Assembly: GCA_019352875.1 (NCBI GenBank)
Contig: JAAAFW010000015.1
Span: 1,231,219 to 1,295,218, forward strand
Length of the DNA: 64,000 nt
Direction of reading: 5' to 3'
DNA from: Pedobacter cryoconitis
GTDB lineage: Bacteria; Bacteroidota; Bacteroidia; Sphingobacteriales; Sphingobacteriaceae
Shown here: positions 7,748 to 16,880 of the stretch, one piece after another
How the letters are laid out: every line of letters starts with the position of its first letter
Numbering within the stretch: the first letter of the stretch is position 1
Notes under the pieces: generated by a model
The model's database searches: none
The model's input: only the letters and a program-made list of their open reading frames with translations
What the model was told of the DNA's origin: nothing
Translations under genes and position numbers: made by a program

Positions 7748-9529
7748 ATGAATATCGAACAACATATCGTCACCAAGACTGTAGAAGCAGTCAAAAATTT
7801 ATATAGTCAGGATCTTCCTGAAGCACAAGTGAATTTGCAGGATACCAGAAGTGAATTTGAAGGTCAGATTACTTTAGTTGTTTTTCCGGTTGTCCGCTTT
7901 TCAAAAAAATCACCAGAAGTTACTGCAACTGAATTGGGCGAATATCTGCAGGCTAATGTCAATGAAATCACTGGTTTCAATGTCGTGAAAGGCTTCCTGA
8001 ACTTAAGCGTTGCCAGTGCTTATTGGGTAGATTTATTCAATACAACCATCCTGACGCCAGATTTCGGTAAGATCCCGGCAAACGGAAAGAAAGTGATGGT
8101 AGAATATTCTTCTCCAAATACCAATAAACCGCTACACTTAGGACACGTTAGAAATAACTTACTCGGCTATTCCGTTTCAGAGCTTTTAAAAGCAAACGGT
8201 TCGGAAGTATATAAAGTAAACCTGGTCAATGACAGGGGGATCCATATCTGTAAATCTATGCTGGCATGGCAGAAATGGGGTAATGGCGAAACACCGGAGA
8301 GCGCAGGTATTAAAGGCGACCATTTAGTTGGTAAATACTATGTGATTTTCGATAAAGAGTATAAAAAAGAGATCGAAGCACTCAAACAGGAAGGTCAGAC
8401 TGAGGACGAAGCGAAAAAAAATGCACCGCTTATTAAAGCTGCGCAGGCAATGCTTTTAGCCTGGGAAGCTGGAGATGAAGAAGTGATTTCCCTTTGGAAA
8501 ACTATGAATACCTGGGTTTATGATGGCTTTGAAGTCACTTATAAAAACCTGGGGGTAGATTTTGATAAGTTTTATTATGAAAGCAATACCTACCTGTTAG
8601 GTAAAGATACTGTTGAGGAAGGCCTGGCGAGCGGAGTTTTCTACAAAAAAGAAGACGGTTCTGTATGGATCGACCTTACTGCAGACGGACTGGATCAGAA
8701 ACTGGTGCTGCGCGCCGATGGTACTTCGGTATATATCACCCAGGACTTAGGTACAGCACAGATGAAACAAGATGATTTCGAGCTGGATGAATCTATCTAT
8801 GTCGTAGGTAATGAGCAGGATTATCACTTTAAAGTGCTTTTCCTGATCCTGGAAAAATTGGGTAAGAGCTGGGCTAAAGGTCTGTATCACTTATCTTACG
8901 GTATGGTAGATTTACCTAGTGGAAAGATGAAGTCCCGTGAAGGTACTGTAGTAGATGCAGATGACCTGATCGCAGAAATGGTCGCCACTGCAAAAGAGAA
9001 AACAGAAGCTTTAGGTAAGGTAGATCGTTTCTCAGAAGAAGAGAAAGAGCAGCTATACTTTAATATCGGTATGGGTGCTTTAAAATACTTCCTGCTAAAA
9101 GTTGAACCTAAAAAGCGCTTGTTATTTGATCCCGCTGAATCAATTGATTTTCAAGGTAATACGGGGCCATTTATTCAATATACACATGCCCGTATCAAAT
9201 CTTTGCTGTTGAAAGCAGATTTCAGAGAAGATCAGCGTGTAGATAATCAGATTCCATTATCCGGTACAGAACTGGAAATGATCATTTTATTAGCTAAATA
9301 TCCAGCTGAGATTGCTAGTGCAGCTAAATCATTTAGCCCGGCCAGCTTAGCGAATTATATCTATGAAGTGGCTAAGATGTTCAATAAATTCTATCATGAA
9401 GTTCCACCAATCGTGAAAGAGGAAGATCAGCAGTTGAAACAACTACGCCTTAATCTGAGCTGGGTTACTGCAAATATCCTGAAATCCGGTACTCGTATTT
9501 TAGGTATTGAGGTTCCCGAAAGAATGTAG
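7748..9529 (+). CDS. argS: Arginyl-tRNA synthetase
   Basis: A 593-residue class I synthetase that attaches arginine to tRNA-Arg. The N-terminal additional domain (residues about 1-110) is followed by the HIGH-type motif in PLHLGHVRNN, the VGNEQDYHF segment of the catalytic core, a KMSKS-type loop written GKMKSREGT, and the C-terminal anticodon-binding helical domain (DALR-like, ending LGIEVPERM). Length and order are normal for the family. It directly follows the arginase-family gene and is closed by a terminator at 9556-9595. Confidence 0.95.
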   Translation: MNIEQHIVTKTVEAVKNLYSQDLPEAQVNLQDTRSEFEGQITLVVFPVVRFSKKSPEVTATELGEYLQANVNEITGFNVVKGFLNLSVASAYWVDLFNTTILTPDFGKIPANGKKVMVEYSSPNTNKPLHLGHVRNNLLGYSVSELLKANGSEVYKVNLVNDRGIHICKSMLAWQKWGNGETPESAGIKGDHLVGKYYVIFDKEYKKEIEALKQEGQTEDEAKKNAPLIKAAQAMLLAWEAGDEEVISLWKTMNTWVYDGFEVTYKNLGVDFDKFYYESNTYLLGKDTVEEGLASGVFYKKEDGSVWIDLTADGLDQKLVLRADGTSVYITQDLGTAQMKQDDFELDESIYVVGNEQDYHFKVLFLILEKLGKSWAKGLYHLSYGMVDLPSGKMKSREGTVVDADDLIAEMVATAKEKTEALGKVDRFSEEEKEQLYFNIGMGALKYFLLKVEPKKRLLFDPAESIDFQGNTGPFIQYTHARIKSLLLKADFREDQRVDNQIPLSGTELEMIILLAKYPAEIASAAKSFSPASLANYIYEVAKMFNKFYHEVPPIVKEEDQQLKQLRLNLSWVTANILKSGTRILGIEVPERM

Positions 9530-9555
9530 GTTCTTCCGGATTAAGTTATAATATC

Positions 9556-9595
9556 AAAAAATAGCTCTGTATGAAAATGCAGGGCTATTTTTTTT
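9556..9595 (+). terminator. Terminator after argS
   Basis: AAAAATAGCTCTG pairs with CAGGGCTATTTTT (one G-T wobble) around TATGAAAATG and ends in eight T. Confidence 0.85.
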
Positions 9596-9810
9596 AGATA
9601 GAATCAGAAATCATCTATTTAGCGGATAGTGCGCTCGGACGCGGCTCAGTGTTTCATTCAGAATTCTATTTTGAAAGGCTTTTACAAAACACGTTTGGGT
9701 TGGGACAAGGTCAGATAAAAAAAATCTGATGGCCCAGTTTAAAAAACATTGTTTTAATGCAGTTTAATACTGTTATTTGCGCATATTTTTAAACAGTCTA
9801 AATAGTGATA

Positions 9811-12177
9811 ATGAAACTAAACTTACTTTTTCTATTTATTTTTTACTCTACTATACTGGCAGCTCAGGAGGTCAGACTAACGAAGGGTGATATTACCGGC
9901 ATCATTACCACTACCGATGGAAACAGCGCGCAGGGGGTAACTGTAAAGCTTAAGGAACTAAAGAAAACTGCATTAGCAGGCCCAGGTGGCAAATTTGAAC
10001 TGAAAAATCTTCCTTTTGGGAAGTATACGCTAGAGGTTGTTATGGTTGGTTTTGATGGTTTAACCGAGACTGTGGAAATTAGTCCGGAAAACCCGCTTGT
10101 GCAGCTTGAGCTGCAGCTAAATTACTCCTCACAGAAACTCGATGAAGTGATTATTAGTACAGGAGGAAACCGTTTTGCTAAAAAGGAGAGTGATGATGTG
10201 TCAAAAATGCCCTTGAAAAATATGGAGAATGCCCAGGTCTACAGTATTGTAAGCAAGGAACTCATGAAGGAGCAGGTTGTGACGGACTATAACAGTGCTT
10301 TTAAAAACGTCCCTGGAGCCGGGATTGCCGAAGTGAGAAATCAGGGTAGGACCACCAGTATGTCCAGAGGATTTCCGACTCCTCAGCTGGTGCGAAACGG
10401 TGTCGGTAGTTTTACCTATAACACGATCGACCCGGCCAACCTGGAGCGGATTGAAGTGATTAAGGGACCGTCAGCGACTTTATTTGGGAGTACGATATCC
10501 TCTTTCGGTGGATTGTTTAACCGCGTTACCAAGAAACCTTTTGACTCTTTTAAAGGGGAGATATCGTACTCCGCAGCGAGCTGGGACCTGAATCGTTTGA
10601 CAGCAGATATAAACACACCACTTAATGCAGAAAAAACTGTTTTGTTCAGAATCAATACAGCCCTACATAGTGAGAGGAGCTTTCAGGATGCTGGTTTCAA
10701 TAAAAGTTATTTAATTGCGCCGAGTTTCTCTTATAAAGTCAATGACAGGCTTACGCTGATGCTTGATGTGGAGTTAGGTGGTGCAAAAGGAACATCACCT
10801 ACCAGGCTAAGTCCTTACATCAGTAAAGACCTGGCTAAACCTGCAAAGGCGACCAGTATTAAAGATATGGGAATTCCATATGACCTGTCTTTTGCAAATA
10901 ATACCGTTAATTATACCGGTCAGCAATACAATATCTTTGCTCAGGCAAAATATAAGATTTCTGAAGCCTGGAATTCACAAACCATTATTTCGCGTACCAG
11001 ATCCTCTTCTGAAGGGTATACGGTGGCCTTAACAGCTTTGACTGACTCCACTTTACGTCAGGCAGTAACCAATCAGGAATCCCCTTTTTACGGTACAGAT
11101 ATTCAGCAAAACTTTATCGGTGATTTCAAAATTGGTCAAATGCGTAACCGGGTAGTTACAGGTTTTGATTTTTACAGCTTGCGTGCAACCAGAAATGATG
11201 CAACCGTAAATATGCCCGCAATTAATTACAGAAAGCCGGGTGCTGCTTATAATAACTTTAATATTGCAAAGGTTGCACCACTGTTTAATTCCGCCACTTT
11301 TCTAAATTTCGTGTCCAATAATGAACGGACTTATAGTGCGTATGTCTCTGATGTACTGAATGTAACCGATCAGTTGCTAGTTATGGGCGGTGTGCGCGTA
11401 GACCGTTATATCAATAAGGGCAGCTATTATGCAAACAGAGATTCTACGGTAGGTAACTTTAACCAGACTGCAATCTCGCCAAGGTTTGGTTTGGTGTATC
11501 AGCTGGTCAAAGAAAAATTAGCGGTATTTGGTAACTACATGAATGGTTTCAACAATGTGAGCGGTTCGGATTTCAACGGAAATACATTTAAACCTAACCA
11601 GGCGAACCAGTTTGAAGGTGGTGTGAAGCTAGATCTGAACAAGATTAGCGCCACTTTAAGTTATTACGATATCAAAGTGTCGAATATGACACGACCTGAT
11701 CTGGAGCATACCGAGGGCAGTTTCCTGATTCAGGATGGTACTCAATTAAGTAAAGGTTTTGAAGCGGAAATCATTGCTAACCCTGTTCCGGGTTTAAACA
11801 TTATCGCTGGATATACTTACAATAACAGCAAATATGCTAAAGCCAGTGTAGATGTGGAGGGATTGCGTCCAGCTACTGCCGGGTCGCCGACTACAGCCAA
11901 TATATGGGTGAGTTACCGAATAATCAGTGGCGCTGCGCAAGGACTGGGTGTAGGCATCGGGGGTATCTATGGAAGCGAGTATAACCAAATAAATACGCAT
12001 ACCTTTAAATTCAGTATCCCATCTTATACGGTACTGGATGCTTCTGTTTTTTATGACCAGCCAAGATTTAGGATAGGGATGAAGATAGATAACCTTACCA
12101 ATGAAAAATACTGGTCATACCGGCTTGCCGCACAAAATCCAACCAAGGTAACGGGAAATGTGACGTTTAAATTTTAA
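9811..12177 (+). CDS. TonB-dependent siderophore receptor
   Basis: A 788-residue outer-membrane receptor. A signal peptide ends near LAAQE; a carboxypeptidase-regulatory-like domain follows (about residues 25-105); the plug is clear (residues about 140-235: VPGAGIAEVRNQGRTTSMS, PANLERIEVIKGPSATLFGS); the barrel ends with the aromatic signature GNVTFKF. The plug and the barrel segment INTHTFKFSIPSYTVLD are typical of ferric-siderophore receptors of the FecA/FhuA group. The open frame begins with a GTG six bases earlier, but ATG AAA CTA at 9811 starts a normal signal peptide, so I use that. No ferric-uptake regulator site was recognised. Confidence 0.85.
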   Translation: MKLNLLFLFIFYSTILAAQEVRLTKGDITGIITTTDGNSAQGVTVKLKELKKTALAGPGGKFELKNLPFGKYTLEVVMVGFDGLTETVEISPENPLVQLELQLNYSSQKLDEVIISTGGNRFAKKESDDVSKMPLKNMENAQVYSIVSKELMKEQVVTDYNSAFKNVPGAGIAEVRNQGRTTSMSRGFPTPQLVRNGVGSFTYNTIDPANLERIEVIKGPSATLFGSTISSFGGLFNRVTKKPFDSFKGEISYSAASWDLNRLTADINTPLNAEKTVLFRINTALHSERSFQDAGFNKSYLIAPSFSYKVNDRLTLMLDVELGGAKGTSPTRLSPYISKDLAKPAKATSIKDMGIPYDLSFANNTVNYTGQQYNIFAQAKYKISEAWNSQTIISRTRSSSEGYTVALTALTDSTLRQAVTNQESPFYGTDIQQNFIGDFKIGQMRNRVVTGFDFYSLRATRNDATVNMPAINYRKPGAAYNNFNIAKVAPLFNSATFLNFVSNNERTYSAYVSDVLNVTDQLLVMGGVRVDRYINKGSYYANRDSTVGNFNQTAISPRFGLVYQLVKEKLAVFGNYMNGFNNVSGSDFNGNTFKPNQANQFEGGVKLDLNKISATLSYYDIKVSNMTRPDLEHTEGSFLIQDGTQLSKGFEAEIIANPVPGLNIIAGYTYNNSKYAKASVDVEGLRPATAGSPTTANIWVSYRIISGAAQGLGVGIGGIYGSEYNQINTHTFKFSIPSYTVLDASVFYDQPRFRIGMKIDNLTNEKYWSYRLAAQNPTKVTGNVTFKF

Positions 12178-12223
12178 TTACTGAAAGTAATATTCGATTG
12201 TAAATCGAAATCTTAATAAGACG

Positions 12224-12271
12224 ATAAGGCCGGTGCATTTAGAATTCTATTTGGCCGGCCTTATTTTTTTA
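12224..12271 (+). terminator. Terminator after the siderophore receptor
   Basis: Perfect 10-bp stem ATAAGGCCGG with CCGGCCTTAT, 21-base loop, then seven T. The remaining intergenic sequence to position 12507 must hold the dps promoter, but no exact TAnnTTTG was found. Confidence 0.85.
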
Positions 12272-12507
12272 CCCTTAATTGCGCTCAGTAGCATATTCTC
12301 CGATCGATTCCGGGTTATTATACCGGTTTCTTATTGAACGATCAGATAGTGCTATCAATAGTTATCAAAACGTAATAATGTTTCAATGCATACATCTTTA
12401 TGCTACCTAATGATGTTTCTGGTAAAGAATATAAACGTAACTTAAATATAATAAGAAATACGCCTGGAGTATAACGTCAAAAAGTACCTTAAAACAAAAA
12501 TAAGATT

Positions 12508-12981
12508 ATGAAAACAAACATTGGAATTAGTGAAAAAAACAGAAAAGCTGTTTCAGATCAGTTAGGCAAACTACTTGCAGATGAGTTTGTATTATATACC
12601 AAAACCAGAAATGCACACTGGAATATTGAGGGGCCCGATTTTCATGCAATGCATATCTTCTTTGAAGGTCAGTATCAACAATTAGACGAAGTAATGGACA
12701 GCGTTGCCGAACGAATCAGAAAAATCGGGCATTATGCACCAGCGACCTTAGCTCAATTATTGCAATTGACTCATTTGACTGAGCAGAGCGACAGGAAGAA
12801 TGATAGCCAGGGCTTTTTGAAGGAGTTGTTAGAAGATCATGAAAGTATCATTGAATTTATCAGAGGAAATATCAATCCTTTCGATGAAGAATTCAAAGAT
12901 GCCGGAACCAGCGATTTCATTACCGGTCTAATGCAAACCCATGAGGAGATGGCCTGGATGATCAGAGCACATTTCAGATAG
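12508..12981 (+). CDS. dps: Dps family ferritin-like DNA protection protein
   Basis: A 157-residue protein of the Dps family, which forms 12-mer shells that oxidise and store iron and protect DNA from peroxide. The inter-subunit ferroxidase residues are recognisable: the His in RNAHWNIEG, and the Asp and Glu of LDEVMDSVAERI. The N terminus is short and has few lysines, so DNA binding is not assured. It sits between a siderophore receptor and a cupin enzyme and is probably transcribed with the latter (39-base gap). Confidence 0.92.
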   Translation: MKTNIGISEKNRKAVSDQLGKLLADEFVLYTKTRNAHWNIEGPDFHAMHIFFEGQYQQLDEVMDSVAERIRKIGHYAPATLAQLLQLTHLTEQSDRKNDSQGFLKELLEDHESIIEFIRGNINPFDEEFKDAGTSDFITGLMQTHEEMAWMIRAHFR

Positions 12982-13020
12982 GATTTTAAGATTTTCCTGC
13001 CTATCAGATAATTTCAGATT

Positions 13021-14058
13021 ATGGAAGAACAAAATATAACATTTAAATACAAATTAGAAGCTAAAACACCACGTATAGAACCTGGTGGTGGTGGTGTAAC
13101 CCGCGGTGTATCCGTGAAAGACTTTCCAGCCTCTCAGAATCTGGCCGGAGTAAGCATGCATTTAGATCCGGGAGCCATGCGGGAGCTACATTGGCATGCC
13201 AATGCAGCAGAATGGGCGTATGTAATTAAAGGTAATGTGCGCACTACAACGATCGATCCACAGGGAAATACTTATGTAGATTTATTCTCTCCCGGAGACG
13301 TATGGTACTTTCCGCGTGGTTATGGACATGTGCTGCAATGTATAGGTAATGAGCAGTGCCATTTCATCTTAATTTTTGACAATGGAGATTTCTCAGAAGA
13401 TCACACTTTCAGTATAACCGATTTTATCTCGTCTGTACCACCGGAAATTGCTGCTCAAACACTAGGAATTACTGTAGAAGAAGTCGCACAACTACCTCAG
13501 AAAGAAGTATACTTTGCGCAAAGCAAGGCGCCTTCCGTACATTCAGGTATTGGTTCTGCGGTAAAAGAAGTAAGCCTGACTTCGCCCCACCGATATCCTT
13601 TAGGTGCCCAACAACCGAGAATCGTTCCTGGTGGCGGCACACAACGCGTAGTTACCCAGAATGAATTTCCGATTGCCAGAACCATTACTGGAACTATTTT
13701 CGAGATAGAACCCGGCGGACTCCGCGAGATGCATTGGCATCCTAATGCCGACGAATGGCAATACTATATTCAGGGGAAAGCTGAAATGGGCGTTTTTTTG
13801 GCTGAACGAAATTTCGTGAAAGACGAATATGAAGCCGGAGATGTCGGGTACGTACCGATGGGAGCGGGGCATTACATCAAAAATACAGGCGAGGAAAAAC
13901 TGATTGTCTTAATTGGATTTAACAGCGGGCATTATGAAGCTATTGATCTAAGTGATTGGTTAAGCGGAAATCCTAAAGACCTGCTCGAAGGTAATTTCGG
14001 TGTTTCTGCAGAGATTATTGATAAATTTCCAAAAGGAGATAAGTTTTTAATCCCGTAA
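13021..14058 (+). CDS. Oxalate decarboxylase-like bicupin
   Basis: A 345-residue protein with two cupin domains, each with a full manganese site: RELHWHANAAEWAYV in the first (residues about 55-70) and REMHWHPNADEWQYY in the second (about 236-250). The lid loop between them reads DFSEDHTF, matching the SEN-type lid of Bacillus subtilis OxdC with the catalytic Glu kept and Asn changed to Asp; oxalate oxidases differ here. Decarboxylase activity (oxalate to formate and CO2) is thus favoured. No signal peptide is present, so it is cytoplasmic. It follows dps by 39 bases; manganese/iron and peroxide chemistry may link them, but this is inference. Confidence 0.82.
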   Translation: MEEQNITFKYKLEAKTPRIEPGGGGVTRGVSVKDFPASQNLAGVSMHLDPGAMRELHWHANAAEWAYVIKGNVRTTTIDPQGNTYVDLFSPGDVWYFPRGYGHVLQCIGNEQCHFILIFDNGDFSEDHTFSITDFISSVPPEIAAQTLGITVEEVAQLPQKEVYFAQSKAPSVHSGIGSAVKEVSLTSPHRYPLGAQQPRIVPGGGTQRVVTQNEFPIARTITGTIFEIEPGGLREMHWHPNADEWQYYIQGKAEMGVFLAERNFVKDEYEAGDVGYVPMGAGHYIKNTGEEKLIVLIGFNSGHYEAIDLSDWLSGNPKDLLEGNFGVSAEIIDKFPKGDKFLIP

Positions 14059-14064
14059 ATTATT

Positions 14065-14110
14065 AGAAAGCAGAAGCAGCCATTTTGAGCTCGTTTCTGC
14101 TTTCTTTTTA
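14065..14110 (+). terminator. Terminator after the bicupin gene
   Basis: Perfect 11-bp stem AGAAAGCAGAA with TTCTGCTTTCT followed by a T-rich tract. Confidence 0.85.
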
Positions 14111-14158
14111 CCTCCCGTCAAGAATAATTATCATTTATTTAATTCCTGTAGATCCCAT

Positions 14159-14197
14159 TTTTTTAATAATTCATCTTCTAGATGAATTATTAAAAAA
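14159..14197. repeat. Perfect 18-bp hairpin upstream of nagP
   Basis: The arms (14159-14176 and 14180-14197) are perfectly complementary with a TCT loop. The sequence is A/T rich and symmetrical, with no T tract after it on either strand, so it is a poor terminator. It lies directly upstream of the GTGTACGTACAC operator and may be a second regulatory palindrome. Confidence 0.7.
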
Positions 14198-14204
14198 TAA
14201 TTTC

Positions 14205-14242
14205 TATAATTGTATTCGTGTACGTACACGAATACAATTATA
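14205..14242. promoter_or_regulatory. 38-bp perfect palindromic operator of nagP
   Basis: The core GTGTACGTACAC (14218-14229) is embedded in an uninterrupted 38-bp palindrome that ends five bases before the nagP ATG. The same core occurs at 17853 and 27451 in this locus. A weak -7 candidate, TATAATTG (14205-14212), overlaps the left arm, so a bound repressor would cover promoter and start. Symmetry and repetition point to a LacI-type site. Confidence 0.85.
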
Positions 14243-14247
14243 AATCT

Positions 14248-15546
14248 ATGTCTATACAAAAACAGGGTTTTAGAAATGCAGTGCCTTTATTGATTATCTG
14301 TATAGTATTTTTTGTATTCGGGTTCGCGACATGGATCAATGCAGTACTCATCCCATATTTTAAGTTAGCCTGCGAACTCACTCATTTTGAGTCCTATCTG
14401 GTCACCTTTGCATTTTATATATCGTACTTCGTCATTTCAGTTCCAGCCTCATTTTTATTAAAAAAGATAGGTTTTAAGAATGGGATGATGATCGGGTTCT
14501 GGATAATGGCAGTTGGTGCCTTTGTTTTTATCCCAGCTGCTAATCAAAGATCATATCCGTTATTCCTGACCGGCTTGTTTATCATAGGTACCGGACTATC
14601 CCTGTTGCAAACTGCCGCTAATCCATATGTGACGATATTAGGTCCGGAAGAAAGAGCAGCACAGCGGATTAGCATTATGGGCATTTGCAATAAAACGGCA
14701 GGTATTATTGCGCCCTTATTACTGGCTGCCTTTATTATCAAACCCGGAGACAATCAGTTATTTAAAGATATTAATCTGATGGACGTGGCCGATAAAAATA
14801 TCGTGCTGGATGAATTGATCAGAAGGGTTATAATGCCTTACGCAATTGTCGGCATTACACTGACCTTACTGGGTGTGCTCATCCGGTTTTCGCCGCTACC
14901 GGAGATAGATAAAATCAAAGAAGATACTGAGGTTGCAGAAAGCGAAGATAAACGCGGAATCATTCATTATCCGCATCTGATCTTAGGCGCTGTGGCGATC
15001 TTCTTTCACGTTGGTTCCCAGGTTATCGCCATTGATAGTATTATACCTTATGCGCAAAGCATGGGGCTTTCCCTATCAGAAGCGAAAGTATTTCCTTCCT
15101 ATACCTTATTTGCAACTATTTGTGGCTATTTGCTGGGGATCAGTTTAATTCCCTGGGCTATCTCTCAAAAAACTGCATTACGGATCTGCACTATTCTGGG
15201 CATCGTTTTTTCAGTCCTGGTACTTTTAAGCGAGGGGCCGGTTAAGATTTTAGGACACAGCACCGATATCTCACTTTGGTTTATGGTTCTGCTTGGATTT
15301 GCCAATTCCATGATCTGGGCAGGTATCTGGCCATTGGCGTTACATAATCTCGGTAGACACCTCAAACTGGGCGCATCTTTGCTTGTGATGGGACTATGCG
15401 GTAATGCTATTCTGCCGTTATTCTACGGTTATTTCGCCGATCATATGAGTCTGCGTGAAGGATATTGGGTATTACTGCCCTGTTACTTTTACCTGGTATT
15501 TTATGCGTTTTATGGGCACAAAATTAAAAAATGGAGTTTTAGATAA
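14248..15546 (+). CDS. nagP: Sugar MFS transporter, FucP/NagP type (probable GlcNAc importer)
   Basis: A 432-residue inner-membrane transporter with twelve predicted membrane segments, of the FucP-like sugar:proton symporter group. The segment TAANPYVTILGPEERAAQR is typical of that group, which includes NagP, the N-acetylglucosamine permease. Substrate assignment rests on the neighbours: nagA follows after seven bases, and the unit is controlled by the same operator as the SusC/SusD/GH20 unit. The open frame can be read from a GTG at 14218, but that would translate the operator itself; the ATG at 14248, giving MSIQKQGFRNAV, is the sensible start. Confidence 0.85.
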   Translation: MSIQKQGFRNAVPLLIICIVFFVFGFATWINAVLIPYFKLACELTHFESYLVTFAFYISYFVISVPASFLLKKIGFKNGMMIGFWIMAVGAFVFIPAANQRSYPLFLTGLFIIGTGLSLLQTAANPYVTILGPEERAAQRISIMGICNKTAGIIAPLLLAAFIIKPGDNQLFKDINLMDVADKNIVLDELIRRVIMPYAIVGITLTLLGVLIRFSPLPEIDKIKEDTEVAESEDKRGIIHYPHLILGAVAIFFHVGSQVIAIDSIIPYAQSMGLSLSEAKVFPSYTLFATICGYLLGISLIPWAISQKTALRICTILGIVFSVLVLLSEGPVKILGHSTDISLWFMVLLGFANSMIWAGIWPLALHNLGRHLKLGASLLVMGLCGNAILPLFYGYFADHMSLREGYWVLLPCYFYLVFYAFYGHKIKKWSFR

Positions 15547-15553
15547 AATATAG

Positions 15554-16747
15554 ATGATGACAGCTGATGCAGATCTGAAAATAATAAATGCCCGTATAAT
15601 TACTCCGGGCGGTATAATAGACAATTCCGTTTTGACTGTCAGAGATGGCAAGATAACCGGGATCGGTGCAGAAGGAGCAGACACTCCGGCCAAGACTACT
15701 CTAGATGCAGGCGGGAAGTATCTATCACCAGGATTTATAGATATCCACGTACATGGTGGGGGTGGATATGATTTTATGGATAACAGGATAGAAGCCTACC
15801 TCGGGATTGCGAGATTACATGCCCGGTATGGCACGACAGCCTTTACGCCGACCACTTTAAGTTGCGAACAGGAATCCCTGTTAAAAACACTGGAGCTGTA
15901 TGAGCAGGCCGAACCTTTAAATACAGATGGGGCGAGATTTTTAGGCATGCATATCGAAGGCCCGTATTTTTCCATGGAGCAGCGTGGTGCACAAGATCCC
16001 AGGTTTATTCGTGAGCCGGATGAAGCTGAATATAAGGAGATTTTACGAAAATCAGCAGTAGTAAAACGTTGGAGTGCTGCGCCGGAACTCAAAGGCGCCA
16101 TTGCATTCGGTAGCTATATGAGATCCCAGGGGATTCTGCCATCTATTGCGCATACGAACGCTATTTACGAGGATGTAGCTGAAGCCTACGAAAATGGATA
16201 CACACATATAACACATTTTTATTCGTGTATGTCCGGTGTATCCAGACGTAACGCTTACCGCTATGCCGGAGTAGTAGAAGCAGGGTATCTGATTGATGAT
16301 ATGACCGTGGAGATCATAGCAGATGGAAAACACCTGCCGCCTGCACTGCTTAAATTAGTTTATAAGATAAAAGGACCCGATAAAATCGCGCTGATAACCG
16401 ATGCTATGCGTGCAGCCGGTATGCCGCCTGGCGAAAGTGTGTTGGGTAGGTTAGACGACGGACTGAAAGTAATTGTAGAAGATGGCGTTGCGAAATTGCC
16501 GGATAGAAGCGCCTTTGCAGGCAGCGTTGCGACAACGATTCAATTGGTCAAAAATATGATTACACTGGCCGATGTACCGGTTATTGAAGCCGTTAAAATG
16601 ATGACGGCTACACCTGCAAAGATCATGAAGGTATCCGATCGCATAGGATCTATAGCAATTGGAAAACTGGCCGACCTGGTGATTTTTGACGATGATATCA
16701 ACTTACACACCACTATTATTGGCGGTAAGGTCGTGTACTCGGTTTAG
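15554..16747 (+). CDS. nagA: N-acetylglucosamine-6-phosphate deacetylase
   Basis: A 397-residue amidohydrolase that removes acetate from GlcNAc-6-phosphate to give glucosamine-6-phosphate. Visible marks are HVHGGGGYDFMD (metal-binding strand), HIEGPYF with the metal-ligand Glu, the His of SIAHTNA, THFYSCMSG, and the catalytic Asp in ITDAMRAAG. The C-terminal segment IGSIAIGKLADLVIFD is the usual beta-sandwich return of the superfamily. It follows nagP by seven bases and precedes the NagB-like gene by 133 bases. Confidence 0.92.
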   Translation: MMTADADLKIINARIITPGGIIDNSVLTVRDGKITGIGAEGADTPAKTTLDAGGKYLSPGFIDIHVHGGGGYDFMDNRIEAYLGIARLHARYGTTAFTPTTLSCEQESLLKTLELYEQAEPLNTDGARFLGMHIEGPYFSMEQRGAQDPRFIREPDEAEYKEILRKSAVVKRWSAAPELKGAIAFGSYMRSQGILPSIAHTNAIYEDVAEAYENGYTHITHFYSCMSGVSRRNAYRYAGVVEAGYLIDDMTVEIIADGKHLPPALLKLVYKIKGPDKIALITDAMRAAGMPPGESVLGRLDDGLKVIVEDGVAKLPDRSAFAGSVATTIQLVKNMITLADVPVIEAVKMMTATPAKIMKVSDRIGSIAIGKLADLVIFDDDINLHTTIIGGKVVYSV

Positions 16748-16880
16748 TCTTAAAACCGTGTATTCAGTTTAAACGCTTATATGTTGCATTAGATTGAATA
16801 CGCCTGATTGATTAAACCTGACGAACGATTAACCCTGAATAATTTTATAAGCCCGAATAATTCAAATAATTTCTGTACAC

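Noticed and set aside
14218..14247. Upstream start for nagP giving MYVHEYNYKS
   Set aside because: These codons are the operator palindrome itself. The acyltransferase gene shows the same artefact (MYVHEFN) from its own operator, so both proteins start at the later ATG.
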